Origin: Spartobacteria bacterium
GTDB taxonomy: Bacteria > Verrucomicrobiota > Verrucomicrobiia > Chthoniobacterales > UBA10450
DNA length: 64,000 nucleotides
Direction: 5' to 3'
Assembly (NCBI GenBank): GCA_003169975.1
Contig: PNAA01000032.1
Location: forward strand, 1-64,000
Shown here: piece by piece, positions 8,872-17,859 of the stretch
Layout of the letters: every line of letters starts with the position of its first letter
How positions within the stretch are numbered: the stretch's first letter is position 1
Notes under the pieces: generated by a model
Seen by the model: the letters and a program-made list of their open reading frames with translations, nothing else
What the model was told of the DNA's origin: nothing
Databases searched by the model: none
Translations under genes and position numbers: made by a program

Positions 8872-11115
8872 ATGACCGAACCGATGAACAAGAACAATCT
8901 CCGAATTTCGCTACACATCGCGATCTATTTCGGCGGGACAATCGCCTGCTGTGGTTTCGCGTATTGGTTCTTGGATCTCCGCCATTCATGCCTCAAGCTG
9001 CCACTCACCTATCTGGGCGGGGACGAATTTCCCATCGGCATGTGGGTGAAAGAACTGCAGGAAAGAGGTTGGATCTTACATAATCCGCGGCTCGGGATGC
9101 CGTTCCCTCCAGAGATGTTCACCTATCCTGTCCCGGACACGTTCCATCTCTTGGTACTCAGGGTCCTGGGATTGGTCGCCCAACCTTTCGGCCTCGTGAT
9201 GAATCTCTTTTACCTGTTTACTTTCCCGCTGACATTTGTCTGCACTCTCTATGTCTTGCGCGATTTCGGCATCGGTTATCCCGCAGCGTTATTTTCCGCA
9301 CTCCTGTATACATTTTTGCCATTTCATTTTATGCGAGAGGAAACACATCTGCTCCTCAGTGCGTACTACATGGTCCCGCTGATCATCATGATGATGTACA
9401 GGCTTCTCTCCGAGCGGCTGCCTCTCCTGCGCAGCCAGTCGACGCCGTTTCCAACAGTCGCTATCCGCACTGGCCAAACTATTGCGGTGATCGGCATCTG
9501 TGTTTTGGTCGGTTCCACCGGAAGTGGTTATTACCCATTTTTTGCCTGCTTTTTGCTTTCGATTGCCGGAATAGGAGCGGCGATTCTGCAGCGTCGGTGG
9601 CTTCCCCTCATTAACGGCATGCTAATGGCGGCGATCATTACGTTCACAGTCGCTCTCAATCTTTCGCCGAACATCATCCACGCGTTCGAGGAAGGTCGTG
9701 GCAAAGTGTTTATTCGTTCGCCAGCTGAAGCCGAAATCTATGGGCTAAAAATCGCCCAATTACTCTTGCCGTTGTCAGGGCACCGCTTGAAGATGTTCGC
9801 GGAGATTAAGAATCGCTACAATCAGGCGCCGTTGGTCAACGAGAACGATACGGCCACATTGGGAGAAATTGGGGGAGCTGGCTTTCTCTTTCTTCTCGGC
9901 TGGCTTGGCTTTCGATTAATGCGTCCAAATGTAAATTGGCTGACGCGTGCTGATCGGGAGTTACTTGATTACACGGCGCTGCTGACAACCGCAACCACCT
10001 TGCTGGCTACGGTCGGGGGTTTCGGCTCTCTCCTGGCAATTTTCGCCTTCCCCGAAATTCGTGCCTATAATAGGATAAGCATTTACCTGGCATTTTTCTG
10101 CCTCTTAGTCGTCGCTTTGCTCATCGACCGAGTAATTGGGTCACGGATTAAAAGCAGAAATGCTTACCTTTTCTACTGCGTGGGAATGGCGATATTACTT
10201 GTTTTCGGTCTCCTTGACGAAACAGCGCGATCTTTCGCACATGATTACAGATCCCTGCGGCTCAGATTCGCAAGCGATAAACAATTTGTCCAAAGTATCG
10301 AGCGGACTTTGACGCCTGGTTCGATGATTTTCCAGTTACCATACGGGTCCTTTCCCGAAAGCTCGCCAACCTTCCGTATGACAGCTTATGATCCCTTGCT
10401 TGGTTACCTGCATTCCAGGACGCTTCGATGGAGCTTCGGCGGGATGATCGGTGGGAAGGCCGACGTGTGGCAGAAACATGTTGCGGAAGAACCGCCGACG
10501 GAGATGCTTGAAGCGCTGGCACTGGTAGGTTTTGCGGGAATTTATCTCGACCGCTACGGATATATAGATCAGGCGGAGGGGACGGAGCGCCAACTGCAAG
10601 GTTTGCTCACTCAGGCACCACTTACGAGCGAAAACGGAAGGCTGGCGTTCTACGATTTGCGGCCGTTTGCCGCGCGTTTACGAACCCGCCTTTCTGGGCA
10701 ACAATGGCGCTTGGCCGAAGCTCAGGTGAGGAATCCACCGTCGATCTCTTTTGGCGACGGCTTTTACAATGAAGAATCAAATGGTCTACGAAAATGGCGG
10801 TGGACATCCTCGAGCGAAGTTGACCTGCATCTTGCGAATTCCTCAGGCCATGACGAACATGTTCTGTTGCAGCTGACGCTGGCTACGGGTCATCCTCAAT
10901 CAAGTAGCGTCCGCCTCACCGGTCCCGGACTCGACTGCCAGGTGAAAGTCGATTTTAACGGCCTCGCAATCTCAAAGCCGATCGTCCTGCCGAAAGGCGA
11001 CGCCGTGCTTCATCTAAGCACTGATGCGCCAAAGGTGATCGCGCCGGCCGACCCGAGGACGATGTTTTTGAGAATTGAGGATGTAGGATTGTTGTCTCAG
11101 CCTGCTAATGACTGA
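8872..11115 (+). CDS. Polytopic membrane protein, probable GT-C-like glycosyltransferase
   Basis: A 747-residue protein. It has an N-terminal membrane segment, then an outside loop with LGGDEFPIGMWVKEL, the kind of acidic loop found after helix 1 in GT-C enzymes. About ten further hydrophobic segments follow (for example LVMNLFYLFTFPLTFVCTLY, TIAVIGICVLVGSTGSGYY and YLAFFCLLVVALLIDRVIG). The last 270 residues form a soluble part with a beta-rich end. The architecture resembles YfhO-type or oligosaccharide-transferring membrane enzymes that use polyprenyl-linked sugars. It is a single-gene unit divergent from the glycan operon. Assignment as a sugar transferase is inference from topology, the acidic loop and neighbours; a plain hypothetical membrane protein is the fallback. 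Confidence 0.7.
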   Translation: MTEPMNKNNLRISLHIAIYFGGTIACCGFAYWFLDLRHSCLKLPLTYLGGDEFPIGMWVKELQERGWILHNPRLGMPFPPEMFTYPVPDTFHLLVLRVLGLVAQPFGLVMNLFYLFTFPLTFVCTLYVLRDFGIGYPAALFSALLYTFLPFHFMREETHLLLSAYYMVPLIIMMMYRLLSERLPLLRSQSTPFPTVAIRTGQTIAVIGICVLVGSTGSGYYPFFACFLLSIAGIGAAILQRRWLPLINGMLMAAIITFTVALNLSPNIIHAFEEGRGKVFIRSPAEAEIYGLKIAQLLLPLSGHRLKMFAEIKNRYNQAPLVNENDTATLGEIGGAGFLFLLGWLGFRLMRPNVNWLTRADRELLDYTALLTTATTLLATVGGFGSLLAIFAFPEIRAYNRISIYLAFFCLLVVALLIDRVIGSRIKSRNAYLFYCVGMAILLVFGLLDETARSFAHDYRSLRLRFASDKQFVQSIERTLTPGSMIFQLPYGSFPESSPTFRMTAYDPLLGYLHSRTLRWSFGGMIGGKADVWQKHVAEEPPTEMLEALALVGFAGIYLDRYGYIDQAEGTERQLQGLLTQAPLTSENGRLAFYDLRPFAARLRTRLSGQQWRLAEAQVRNPPSISFGDGFYNEESNGLRKWRWTSSSEVDLHLANSSGHDEHVLLQLTLATGHPQSSSVRLTGPGLDCQVKVDFNGLAISKPIVLPKGDAVLHLSTDAPKVIAPADPRTMFLRIEDVGLLSQPAND

Positions 11116-11285
11116 ATTCAAAAGGCCGGTGGTTCTGCCCTGGCGTGTGGTTGCTTCTGCCTTGGCGCTTGACCAAAGGCTCGTCATTGAAACTTATCAA
11201 TAACGTCATCCGCACGATACGCTTCCGATTTCACAAAATCCGTCACCGCAGTTACTCCAATGAGGAAAGCGCTGCCCTACTACCG

Positions 11286-13649
11286 CTATCGTAGCGCGTA
11301 GGACTCAAATAGCGCCACTCCAGTGGAGTTTCCTGTTCCACGAACGATTGCCGTATAATTCCCGGCCGGCAAGGCAGTGACGATAGCAGCGTCGAGGTCA
11401 CTTGCCGGTTGCAAACCGGTGGCGATGATCTCAGCCTCCTGGTCCGTCCGCCAGTTGTCGTTGGAAGCCAAAACAGCACCATTGCCGTCGTGCAACTCAA
11501 GGCTCGGATCCGCTAGGTCTGCGCTGACCCCGTTTGAAGCCAAGTCTGGCCCGATCGCGCGAATGATAATGTTTTGTGGAGCGATTCCGGTAACAATCAT
11601 CCCGGCAATGAGGGCATCGTCGCCGGATCCGACAAAGCCGCGCCACGATAAATTCGCTAGCGTCGCGTTGGGCGCCTCCGAGATATCATATAGTTCAACG
11701 AGCCCGATCCCCGTCGAATCGGAGATGCCATGCAAGATCACAGTGTAGGTGTCAGAATTAAGCGTCACGAGCATCGCCGATTCCCGAGGATCCGTTGGCG
11801 CTAGACCAATCGCAGAAATCTCGCCACTTTGCGGATCGTCGGCCCAGTTGTCATTCGTTGCAACGACGGCACCGGTACTGTCGCGCAACTCTAACACCGG
11901 ATCTTGCAGCGTCCCTGCGAGTGGCAATCCACCGATGTTAAGCGATGGCCCTATGCCACGGATTACTAGCGTGCGTCCGGCGCTTCCCTCAATAATAAAA
12001 CCAGCGATCAGAACGTTGTCTCCTGTGCCTACCTGGGCCCGCGCAGAAACATTCGCCAATCTAGGAGGATTAAACAATCCAAAGACACCAGCTCCCCCCT
12101 CTGTGCCGACATAGACCTTGCCATTCGCGATCGCGGGAACGACAAATTTATTTCCCGTTCCAAACTGGTCCCGCCCGTCAGCCGCTTGGTTACTGTTATA
12201 AATTTCATTGCTTACGTCTTGTGCCTCGTATGCGTGCAAGATGGCCATTGTTGTTGTTGCCTTCTCCGCCGCCCAAACGATCCCATTGCTCGTCCCATCG
12301 GCGGAAATCGCGGGCGTCGCCCCCGGATAACCGAAGATGGTGGGCCCCATGGATACCGGCACCGGATCGAGCAGGCCATTGACGAATTGGAACGACTTCA
12401 GCGTTTCCGCCCAGACCCCGTAATAAAGGCGCCCATTGAAAAACGCCGGAGTGGAATAGCATTCGTTGGCAAACACATCGACAACATCCTGATACACATT
12501 GGCGTTGGAATCGGGATTGAATTTCCCCATGTTGTCACGATCGAATATATATATATGTCCATCTTTCCCCGCGCCAAGTCCCAAGTGGCGAGTCTGTCCG
12601 CTAGCATCATTCATATCCGGTAGTAGAATTGTGCCCCCCGAGCCCAAGTCCAGGTCACCCGCCGATTCCTCAACGGTATTAAACGGCGCGAAATAATCGG
12701 TTACGCTTAGAGCGCCGTCCGTTCCGACACCTAAGTTCACAAAGCAACCGCCGAAATCGTGGAACATTGGAAATCCGTTAGCGTCAAGAGAGGTATCAAA
12801 GGTACCGTTGGCCGTTGCCACGAATAGATGTCCGTTGCTATCAACAGCCGGCGCGGCGCCGCTCGCCCAAATGCTACCCTCGGTGCCGTTAGGCGTGAGG
12901 TTTAGAACACGGACTTGCCTGAGAGTTGTGTCATAACAGATGACCCATCCGTTGTACGGCTCCCGGTCGCAAAAAGACGACCACGTCGTGTAGATTACAC
13001 CGTCCTGCAGCACCAAACCCGCGCGATCGAATTGTTGCTTGGGATCGAATACCGTCTCCCCACCTCCTCCGGGGTAGGAGGCTGCGATATCAACCGGCCC
13101 TCCAACTAATTCTGACCCGGTGAAAATATCGAGGGCATGCAGGCGCTGGAAGTAATTCCCGCTGCCGTCTTTGCTCATAGCCTGCACATAGATTACGCCG
13201 TTATCAATTACCGGCGTGGCTGTAATGCCAATCTCCGCCATAATCAGACAACCGAAATTATCGGACGACGTCTCGCCCGCCTTCAGCAACATAACGTGCC
13301 AGAGAACGGTGCCGTCGTCTGCATCGCAAGCATAGACGCTGTCGTGCTCAGTCGCGATATAAACGATGTTGTGCATGCCTTGGCCCGGAATCTCGATTCC
13401 GGAAAGGTAGAGCGGTTGCGCGAACACCTGACCGTCCACGGGAATCTCAAACAGCTTCCCAAAATCCGTCGCATTAACGTTCGACGGAGTTAATTCCCTT
13501 TCGTTCGGATTCACTCCGGTTCGCGCAGGATCGTTGTGCCACATCACGATATTTTCCGGCGCGCTGTATCCATTAGGTGATAAGGCCATTGCGCTGCAGA
13601 ACCAGCTGCTGGCGATCAAGACAGGGCGACAAAATATTTTGCAAAACAT
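11286..13649 (-). CDS. Secreted PQQ-type beta-propeller protein with two C-terminal repeat domains
   Basis: A 787-residue protein with an N-terminal signal-like segment (VLIASSWFCSAMA). Residues about 30-520 form a propeller of PQQ/pyrrolo-quinoline-like blades: recurring IVYIATEHDSVYACDADDGT, VIYVQAMSKDGSGN and GKVYVGTEGGAG elements, each ending in a D-G turn. The remaining 260 residues are two tandem copies of a domain of about 125 residues with the pattern VGTGDNVLIAGFII, IRGIGPSL, DPVLELRD, ATNDNW, and later APTDPRESA and GIGLVELYD. The same pair ends the arylsulfotransferase-like protein at 36019. Catalytic PQQ-dehydrogenase residues are not evident, so it is more likely a binding or surface protein than an enzyme. 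It is convergent with the membrane protein at 8872. Confidence 0.78.
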   Translation of the reverse strand: MFCKIFCRPVLIASSWFCSAMALSPNGYSAPENIVMWHNDPARTGVNPNERELTPSNVNATDFGKLFEIPVDGQVFAQPLYLSGIEIPGQGMHNIVYIATEHDSVYACDADDGTVLWHVMLLKAGETSSDNFGCLIMAEIGITATPVIDNGVIYVQAMSKDGSGNYFQRLHALDIFTGSELVGGPVDIAASYPGGGGETVFDPKQQFDRAGLVLQDGVIYTTWSSFCDREPYNGWVICYDTTLRQVRVLNLTPNGTEGSIWASGAAPAVDSNGHLFVATANGTFDTSLDANGFPMFHDFGGCFVNLGVGTDGALSVTDYFAPFNTVEESAGDLDLGSGGTILLPDMNDASGQTRHLGLGAGKDGHIYIFDRDNMGKFNPDSNANVYQDVVDVFANECYSTPAFFNGRLYYGVWAETLKSFQFVNGLLDPVPVSMGPTIFGYPGATPAISADGTSNGIVWAAEKATTTMAILHAYEAQDVSNEIYNSNQAADGRDQFGTGNKFVVPAIANGKVYVGTEGGAGVFGLFNPPRLANVSARAQVGTGDNVLIAGFIIEGSAGRTLVIRGIGPSLNIGGLPLAGTLQDPVLELRDSTGAVVATNDNWADDPQSGEISAIGLAPTDPRESAMLVTLNSDTYTVILHGISDSTGIGLVELYDISEAPNATLANLSWRGFVGSGDDALIAGMIVTGIAPQNIIIRAIGPDLASNGVSADLADPSLELHDGNGAVLASNDNWRTDQEAEIIATGLQPASDLDAAIVTALPAGNYTAIVRGTGNSTGVALFESYALR

Positions 13650-13902
13650 TGCGTTAATTTAGGAGGCCGCGAATCCAAACGCAAGCGAATGTTCGCCAGC
13701 GAACGCCGCCTACCGGTCCAACGGAGGCCGGGATGTTCGTCAGAAAGAAGGCGGGCCGAGATCGTGAGAAGACGGATTGCAGTTTCTCAACCTATGCTGA
13801 TTCGATCCCGCTCGCGACTTCCGATTATGTTAAGAACTTCTGCGGTCAAGTCTGTTTATTGATGCCGCCGTGCCCACGCCATCTGCTCATCGCCATTTCT
13901 CA

Positions 13903-15324
13903 CTAGGTCAGTTGAAATTGGGGCGTGCTCATCATCAAATGGATCAAGCGGCGGATCGTCTCGTCCCCGCGGTCTGTAGCACGCGAGTTGAGGTAGGCAC
14001 GAAATATCTCGGCTTGCTTCGCCGCGAGCGGCGATTGGTAAAGACGGAGCGCCAGGTCTGTGACCAGCCTTTCGGAATTTTCGCGCAGTTCGGCCGGGAT
14101 GATCTTTCCAAGGTCGATCGGCTCGCGACGCAGCACGGGGGGAGTGTTGTGCTGGTTGGGCGATCCGTTGATCAGATAGTCCGCAAAGTTGTAGCGAAAA
14201 AGGAGTGTGGCCGTGCTTATCCACGATTTCCCGCCGTCCCAGCCCTTCACATTCGGCGGTGCGAAGAGCACCTGGCCCATTTGCTGCATCCCATTTAGTG
14301 CGCTCAAAATTGGCGGCAACTCGGATTCGAGAAGCTTGCAGCTCTGAACGAGAAACTGCACCGGACTCTTGATCTGCGCGCGAACGACCCTTGGGGCGTA
14401 AAACTCCGCCGAACTAAAGATTGCCTGCAGCACGGGCCCGAGGTTGAAGTGATGTTGGCGAAGCAGTTTAGCGACACTGTCGATCGCCGCTGGAGGTGGT
14501 TCATCTTCGACGAAGAATCGCCAGAGCTTGCGGCCGATGAACTGCGCGCAGGCAGGCTGCTCGACGATGATGTCGAGAATGTCGTCGCCCGAAAAATTGC
14601 CGCTGCGGCCCATGAATCTCTTTTGGGTCTCATCGTGCTGCCGTTTGAAGAATTGAAACTGCTCATTGGAATCGATCCGGTAACCTGTGAAAGCGCGGGC
14701 CGATTCCCGAATATCCTGCTCGGTATAATGGCCGATCCCGATGGTGAAAAGTTCCATCACTTCGCGCGCCCAGTTTTCGTTAGGGTGAGACTTCTCGCTC
14801 TCCAACAGGTCTAGATAGATCATCATCGCTGGGTCACGCGATACTTCTTTGAGAAGAGTGGTAAAGTTCCCGAACGCATACCGCCGGAATGTGTCGTTCT
14901 GGCGCCACAGCCAGTAGGTGTTGGTGACCTTTTCCGCGCTGGTCGCGAAGTGGCCGTGCCAGAAGAGCGTCATCTTTTCGACGAGGGGCGCGCGCGTGTC
15001 CTTCATCCACGTGAGCCACCAGTAGCGCAAATCGAGCAGCTCCTGGCGTTGTTCCTCGCGAATCTCGCGCAGTTTCGCCTCTTGCTCCTCCGGGTGGCCC
15101 TTTAGTCTGTCCAGTTGCCCCCGCACGTTCTTCGGAGCGCTCCAAGGCAAAGAATCAGTCCCCTTCAGTTGATCAGACGGATGAAGCAGCTCATCGACCG
15201 CGGCCTCTATGCCCTGCTGCCGGACGCGCTCGATCTCTTCGGGAGTGCCGCCGAAGCCAGCGCGATTGAGCAGGTGCGCGGCGGTCTGGAAACTCCATTC
15301 CTGGGCTGAGCACGGGGTTAACAT
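13903..15324 (-). CDS. DUF1800 family protein
   Basis: A 473-residue protein from the ATG at 15324; an in-frame upstream ATG at 15369 would add 15 residues of no family character. DUF1800 hallmarks are all present: AAHLLNRAGFGGTPEEIERV near the start, WWLTWMKDTRAPLVEKMTLF followed by WHGHFATS, the central ENWAREVMELFTIGIGHYTE block, DILDIIVEQPACAQFIGRKL, and the terminal LIHLMMSTPQFQLT. The family is abundant in Planctomycetes and Verrucomicrobia, and its molecular function is unknown. It is usually followed by a DUF1501 gene (a sulfatase-like fold), but none is next to it here. No clear signal peptide is seen with this start. Confidence 0.9.
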   Translation of the reverse strand: MLTPCSAQEWSFQTAAHLLNRAGFGGTPEEIERVRQQGIEAAVDELLHPSDQLKGTDSLPWSAPKNVRGQLDRLKGHPEEQEAKLREIREEQRQELLDLRYWWLTWMKDTRAPLVEKMTLFWHGHFATSAEKVTNTYWLWRQNDTFRRYAFGNFTTLLKEVSRDPAMMIYLDLLESEKSHPNENWAREVMELFTIGIGHYTEQDIRESARAFTGYRIDSNEQFQFFKRQHDETQKRFMGRSGNFSGDDILDIIVEQPACAQFIGRKLWRFFVEDEPPPAAIDSVAKLLRQHHFNLGPVLQAIFSSAEFYAPRVVRAQIKSPVQFLVQSCKLLESELPPILSALNGMQQMGQVLFAPPNVKGWDGGKSWISTATLLFRYNFADYLINGSPNQHNTPPVLRREPIDLGKIIPAELRENSERLVTDLALRLYQSPLAAKQAEIFRAYLNSRATDRGDETIRRLIHLMMSTPQFQLT

Positions 15325-15439
15325 GCGATTGGTTGTGAATCTATCGAGCCCGACAAAGAGATGACACAATATCGCGAATTCCGGTTACACGAATCCTTAA
15401 CGCCATTGAACCTCTCGCGCCTTTGCTGTCGCGAGCCAG

Positions 15440-15660
15440 AATTAAAAGGTACGGGAACTGGAAGTAGGCGCTGGCCAGTTAAAATCAACGTTGCCCAGCA
15501 GCAGAACAATTCCAGTCGGCGATGGCTCAACAGCAGAACGAGATTCAGGCTCTCACATTAAGCCCCGAAGAGCAGGCAGTGCAAATCCAGAAGGTGAGCG
15601 ACCAGCTTGCAGCGGACAAGCTGCGCCGCGCTTGGTCGGCAATCATTGGTAAGACCGCGT
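15440..15660 (+). pseudogene. Truncated 3' remnant of an S74 repeat-protein gene
   Basis: This stretch matches the coiled-coil 3' end of the two following paralogues. It has the shared GQLKS/QQQN segment, then EIQALT, then VQIQKVSDQLAADK followed by a one-base deletion (GACAAGCTG against GACAAAGCTG in the next copy), which shifts the frame before the end. The 325 bases after it, up to the ATG at 15976, match the spacer between the next two copies base for base over long runs. It is therefore the tail of a lost first copy in a tandem array. Confidence 0.8.
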
Positions 15661-15685
15661 AGAGAAGGTCCGCGCGCGAGCGGAG

Positions 15686-15708
15686 CAGAGCCCGGAAACA
15701 CGGCTCTG
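15686..15708 (+). terminator. Hairpin after the truncated S74 copy
   Basis: A CAGAGCC arm and a GGCTCTG arm flank CGGAAACAC. The same hairpin lies at 17567-17589 after the next copy, 30-35 bases beyond the stop in both. It is followed by TTGG rather than a long T run, so it is a weak or factor-assisted terminator at best. Confidence 0.45.
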
Positions 15709-15975
15709 TTGGAACCGGACAACACATCGCCGCGCAGAAGATCGACCGACGGTCGCTAAGGTCGTGCGGTGAGTCGCCACAGCCCGGCGCACGATTCAAC
15801 ACAGCCATCGGGCGCGACAACTTCAAGAATCATGTTGACGAGCATCGGCGCGAGCCGCCACTCTCGGCCATTAAACCAGATCTGGATCAGGCGCGGATGC
15901 TCGACCATGGGGAGTTTCTTCCGTCTTTCAGACCTCAACCAGCAGATAAACCACCAGGTGAAAGAAAAACTCCAT

Positions 15976-17535
15976 ATGTATCATTCGATTCGACTAACAA
16001 TTCCAATTCCATCCGTCAGAACTTCGACCAACCGGCCTCTTCGGCAGCGCGGTCTTTTTTCCACCGCGCTTGCGCTCGCCCTTGCCTGGTTTGCGCTTTC
16101 GCCCACGGCCGGAGCGGTCACGCCACCGCCCGATGGTGGCTATCCCAACCAAAACACCGCGGAGGGTGATAACGCGCTCTTTAGCCTCACCACCGGGGCA
16201 AATAACACGGCCAGCGGATTTGATGCGCTCTTGCACAACACCACCGGCTTCAACAACACAGCTACCGGTGTGAGTGCGCTCTTGAGCAACACCACTGGCG
16301 CCAACAACACAGCCAACGGTCTTCAAACGCTCTTTCACAACACCACTGGCTTCACCAACACGGCTAACGGTGTCTCAGCGCTCCAAAACAACACCACCGG
16401 CAGCAATAACACAGCCACCGGTGTGAGCGCGCTCTTGAACAACACCAATGGCGCCAACAACACGGCGACCGGCCTTCAATCGCTCTTGGACAACACGGCT
16501 GGCGGCGAGAACACGGCTAACGGTGTTAATGCGCTCCAAAACAACTCCACTGGCAACGACAACACGGCTAGCGGTGTCTCAGCCCTTTTTTTAAACTCAT
16601 TTGGCTCCGCTAACACGGCCACAGGCGTTAGTGCACTCTATAGGAACACGCTCGGTAATAATAACACGGCCACCGGTCGTAGTGCACTCAATTTCAACAC
16701 CATAGGCGAAGGCAACACGGCCATCGGTGCCACAGCGCTCGACCAGAACGATACTGGCGTCAACAACACGGCCAGCGGCTTTCAAGCGCTCTATCTTAAC
16801 ATAACTGGCGACAATAACATTGCCTTAGGTTTTAACGCGGGTTACAATACGACGGGGAGTAATAACATCGAGATTGGTAACAGTGGAGTCGCGGGCGAGG
16901 GCCAAACGATCCGTATCGGCTCGGCAGGCACTCAGAGCGCCACCTTTATTGCTGGTATCAGTGGGAAAACGATTGCCGGTGGGGTGACAGTCATCATCGA
17001 TGCCAACGGTCATCTGGGCACGGTCGTCTCCTCCGAACGTTTCAAGGACGCGATCCAGCCGATGGACAAAACTAGCGAAGCGATTCTCGCGCTGCACCCC
17101 GTGACCTTCCGCTATAAGCACGAGCTGGACCCCGCTGGCATCCCGCAGTTTGGCCTCGTGGCCGAGCAAGTGGAAAAGGTGGACCCAGACTTAGTGGCGC
17201 GCGATGGCCAGGGGAAAGCCTATACCGTACGGTATGAGGCCGTGAACGCGATGTTGCTCAACGAGTTCCTCAAAGAACACCGCAAGGTCGAGATACAGTA
17301 TCGCAAAATGCAGGAACAGGAAGCGGCGATCACGCGACTAAAGTCAGCGGGCGCAAAGCAGGAAGTAGCCATCGCTCAGCAGAAAAACGATTTCCAGTCA
17401 GTCCTCGCGGAGCAGCAGAAGGAAATCAAAGCCCTCACCGCAGCCCTCAAAGAGCAGGCGTTTCAAATCCAGAAGGTGAGCGCTCGACTGGCCGCGGACA
17501 AAGCTGCGCCGCGCTTGGTCGGCAACAATCGGTAA
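15976..17535 (+). CDS. Secreted 17-residue-repeat protein with S74 chaperone tail
   Basis: A 519-residue protein. The start at 15976 is chosen because it gives a signal peptide (LALALAWFALSPTAGA) and because CCAGGTGAAA precedes it exactly as it precedes the start of the paralogue at 17860. Residues about 73-293 are 13 copies of a 17-residue unit of the form TGxNNTAxGxxALxxNT, a YadA-head-like beta-roll. Next come a short linker and a Peptidase_S74 intramolecular chaperone domain (SSERFKDAIQPMD, LHPVTFRYK, PQFGLVAEQVEKV, YEAVNAMLLNEF). The last 80 residues are a coiled coil. Such domains drive trimer assembly in phage tailspikes and in bacterial surface fibres and cleave themselves off in some cases. 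There are no phage genes nearby, so a surface fibre is more likely. Confidence 0.85.
   Translation: MYHSIRLTIPIPSVRTSTNRPLRQRGLFSTALALALAWFALSPTAGAVTPPPDGGYPNQNTAEGDNALFSLTTGANNTASGFDALLHNTTGFNNTATGVSALLSNTTGANNTANGLQTLFHNTTGFTNTANGVSALQNNTTGSNNTATGVSALLNNTNGANNTATGLQSLLDNTAGGENTANGVNALQNNSTGNDNTASGVSALFLNSFGSANTATGVSALYRNTLGNNNTATGRSALNFNTIGEGNTAIGATALDQNDTGVNNTASGFQALYLNITGDNNIALGFNAGYNTTGSNNIEIGNSGVAGEGQTIRIGSAGTQSATFIAGISGKTIAGGVTVIIDANGHLGTVVSSERFKDAIQPMDKTSEAILALHPVTFRYKHELDPAGIPQFGLVAEQVEKVDPDLVARDGQGKAYTVRYEAVNAMLLNEFLKEHRKVEIQYRKMQEQEAAITRLKSAGAKQEVAIAQQKNDFQSVLAEQQKEIKALTAALKEQAFQIQKVSARLAADKAAPRLVGNNR
16192..16854 (+). repeat. 13 tandem 51-bp units coding for 17-residue repeats
   Basis: Each unit codes for a T-G-x-x-N-T-A-x-G motif, with the AACACGGC core the most constant DNA stretch. 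Unit length is uniformly 51 bases with no frame break. Neighbouring units differ at many third positions, so the array is old rather than freshly expanded. Confidence 0.85.
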
Positions 17536-17566
17536 GACGGCGTAGAGAGATCGGCGGGCGAGCGGG

Positions 17567-17589
17567 CAGAGCCCGGAAACCCGGCTCTG
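17567..17589 (+). terminator. Hairpin after the second S74 gene
   Basis: A CAGAGCCCGG arm pairs with CCGGCTCTG around AAAC, 32 bases after the stop codon. It is conserved with the hairpin at 15686, and TTGAAT follows. This may terminate the gene or stabilise its mRNA end. Confidence 0.45.
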
Positions 17590-17859
17590 TTGAATCAGGG
17601 GCAACGCATCGCCATGCAGGAGATTGACAGACGGTCGGCTGAAATCGTTCGGTTGGGCTGCCACAGCCGGCGCACGATTCAAGATGGCCATCGGGCGCGA
17701 CCGTTTGAAGAATTATGTTGACGAGCATCGGCGCGAGCCGCCACTCTCAGCTAAATAAGAAAAGATCTGGATCTGGCGCGGTCGCTTTGACCTGGGAGCT
17801 TCCTCCCACTTTCAGACCTGTAGTCGCAGGTTAACCTCCAGGTGAAAAGGAAGACTGCA

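Noticed and set aside
12186-13493. Plus-strand frames inside the propeller gene
   Set aside because: They are shadows of the minus-strand PQQ-type gene, whose blades are continuous through the region.
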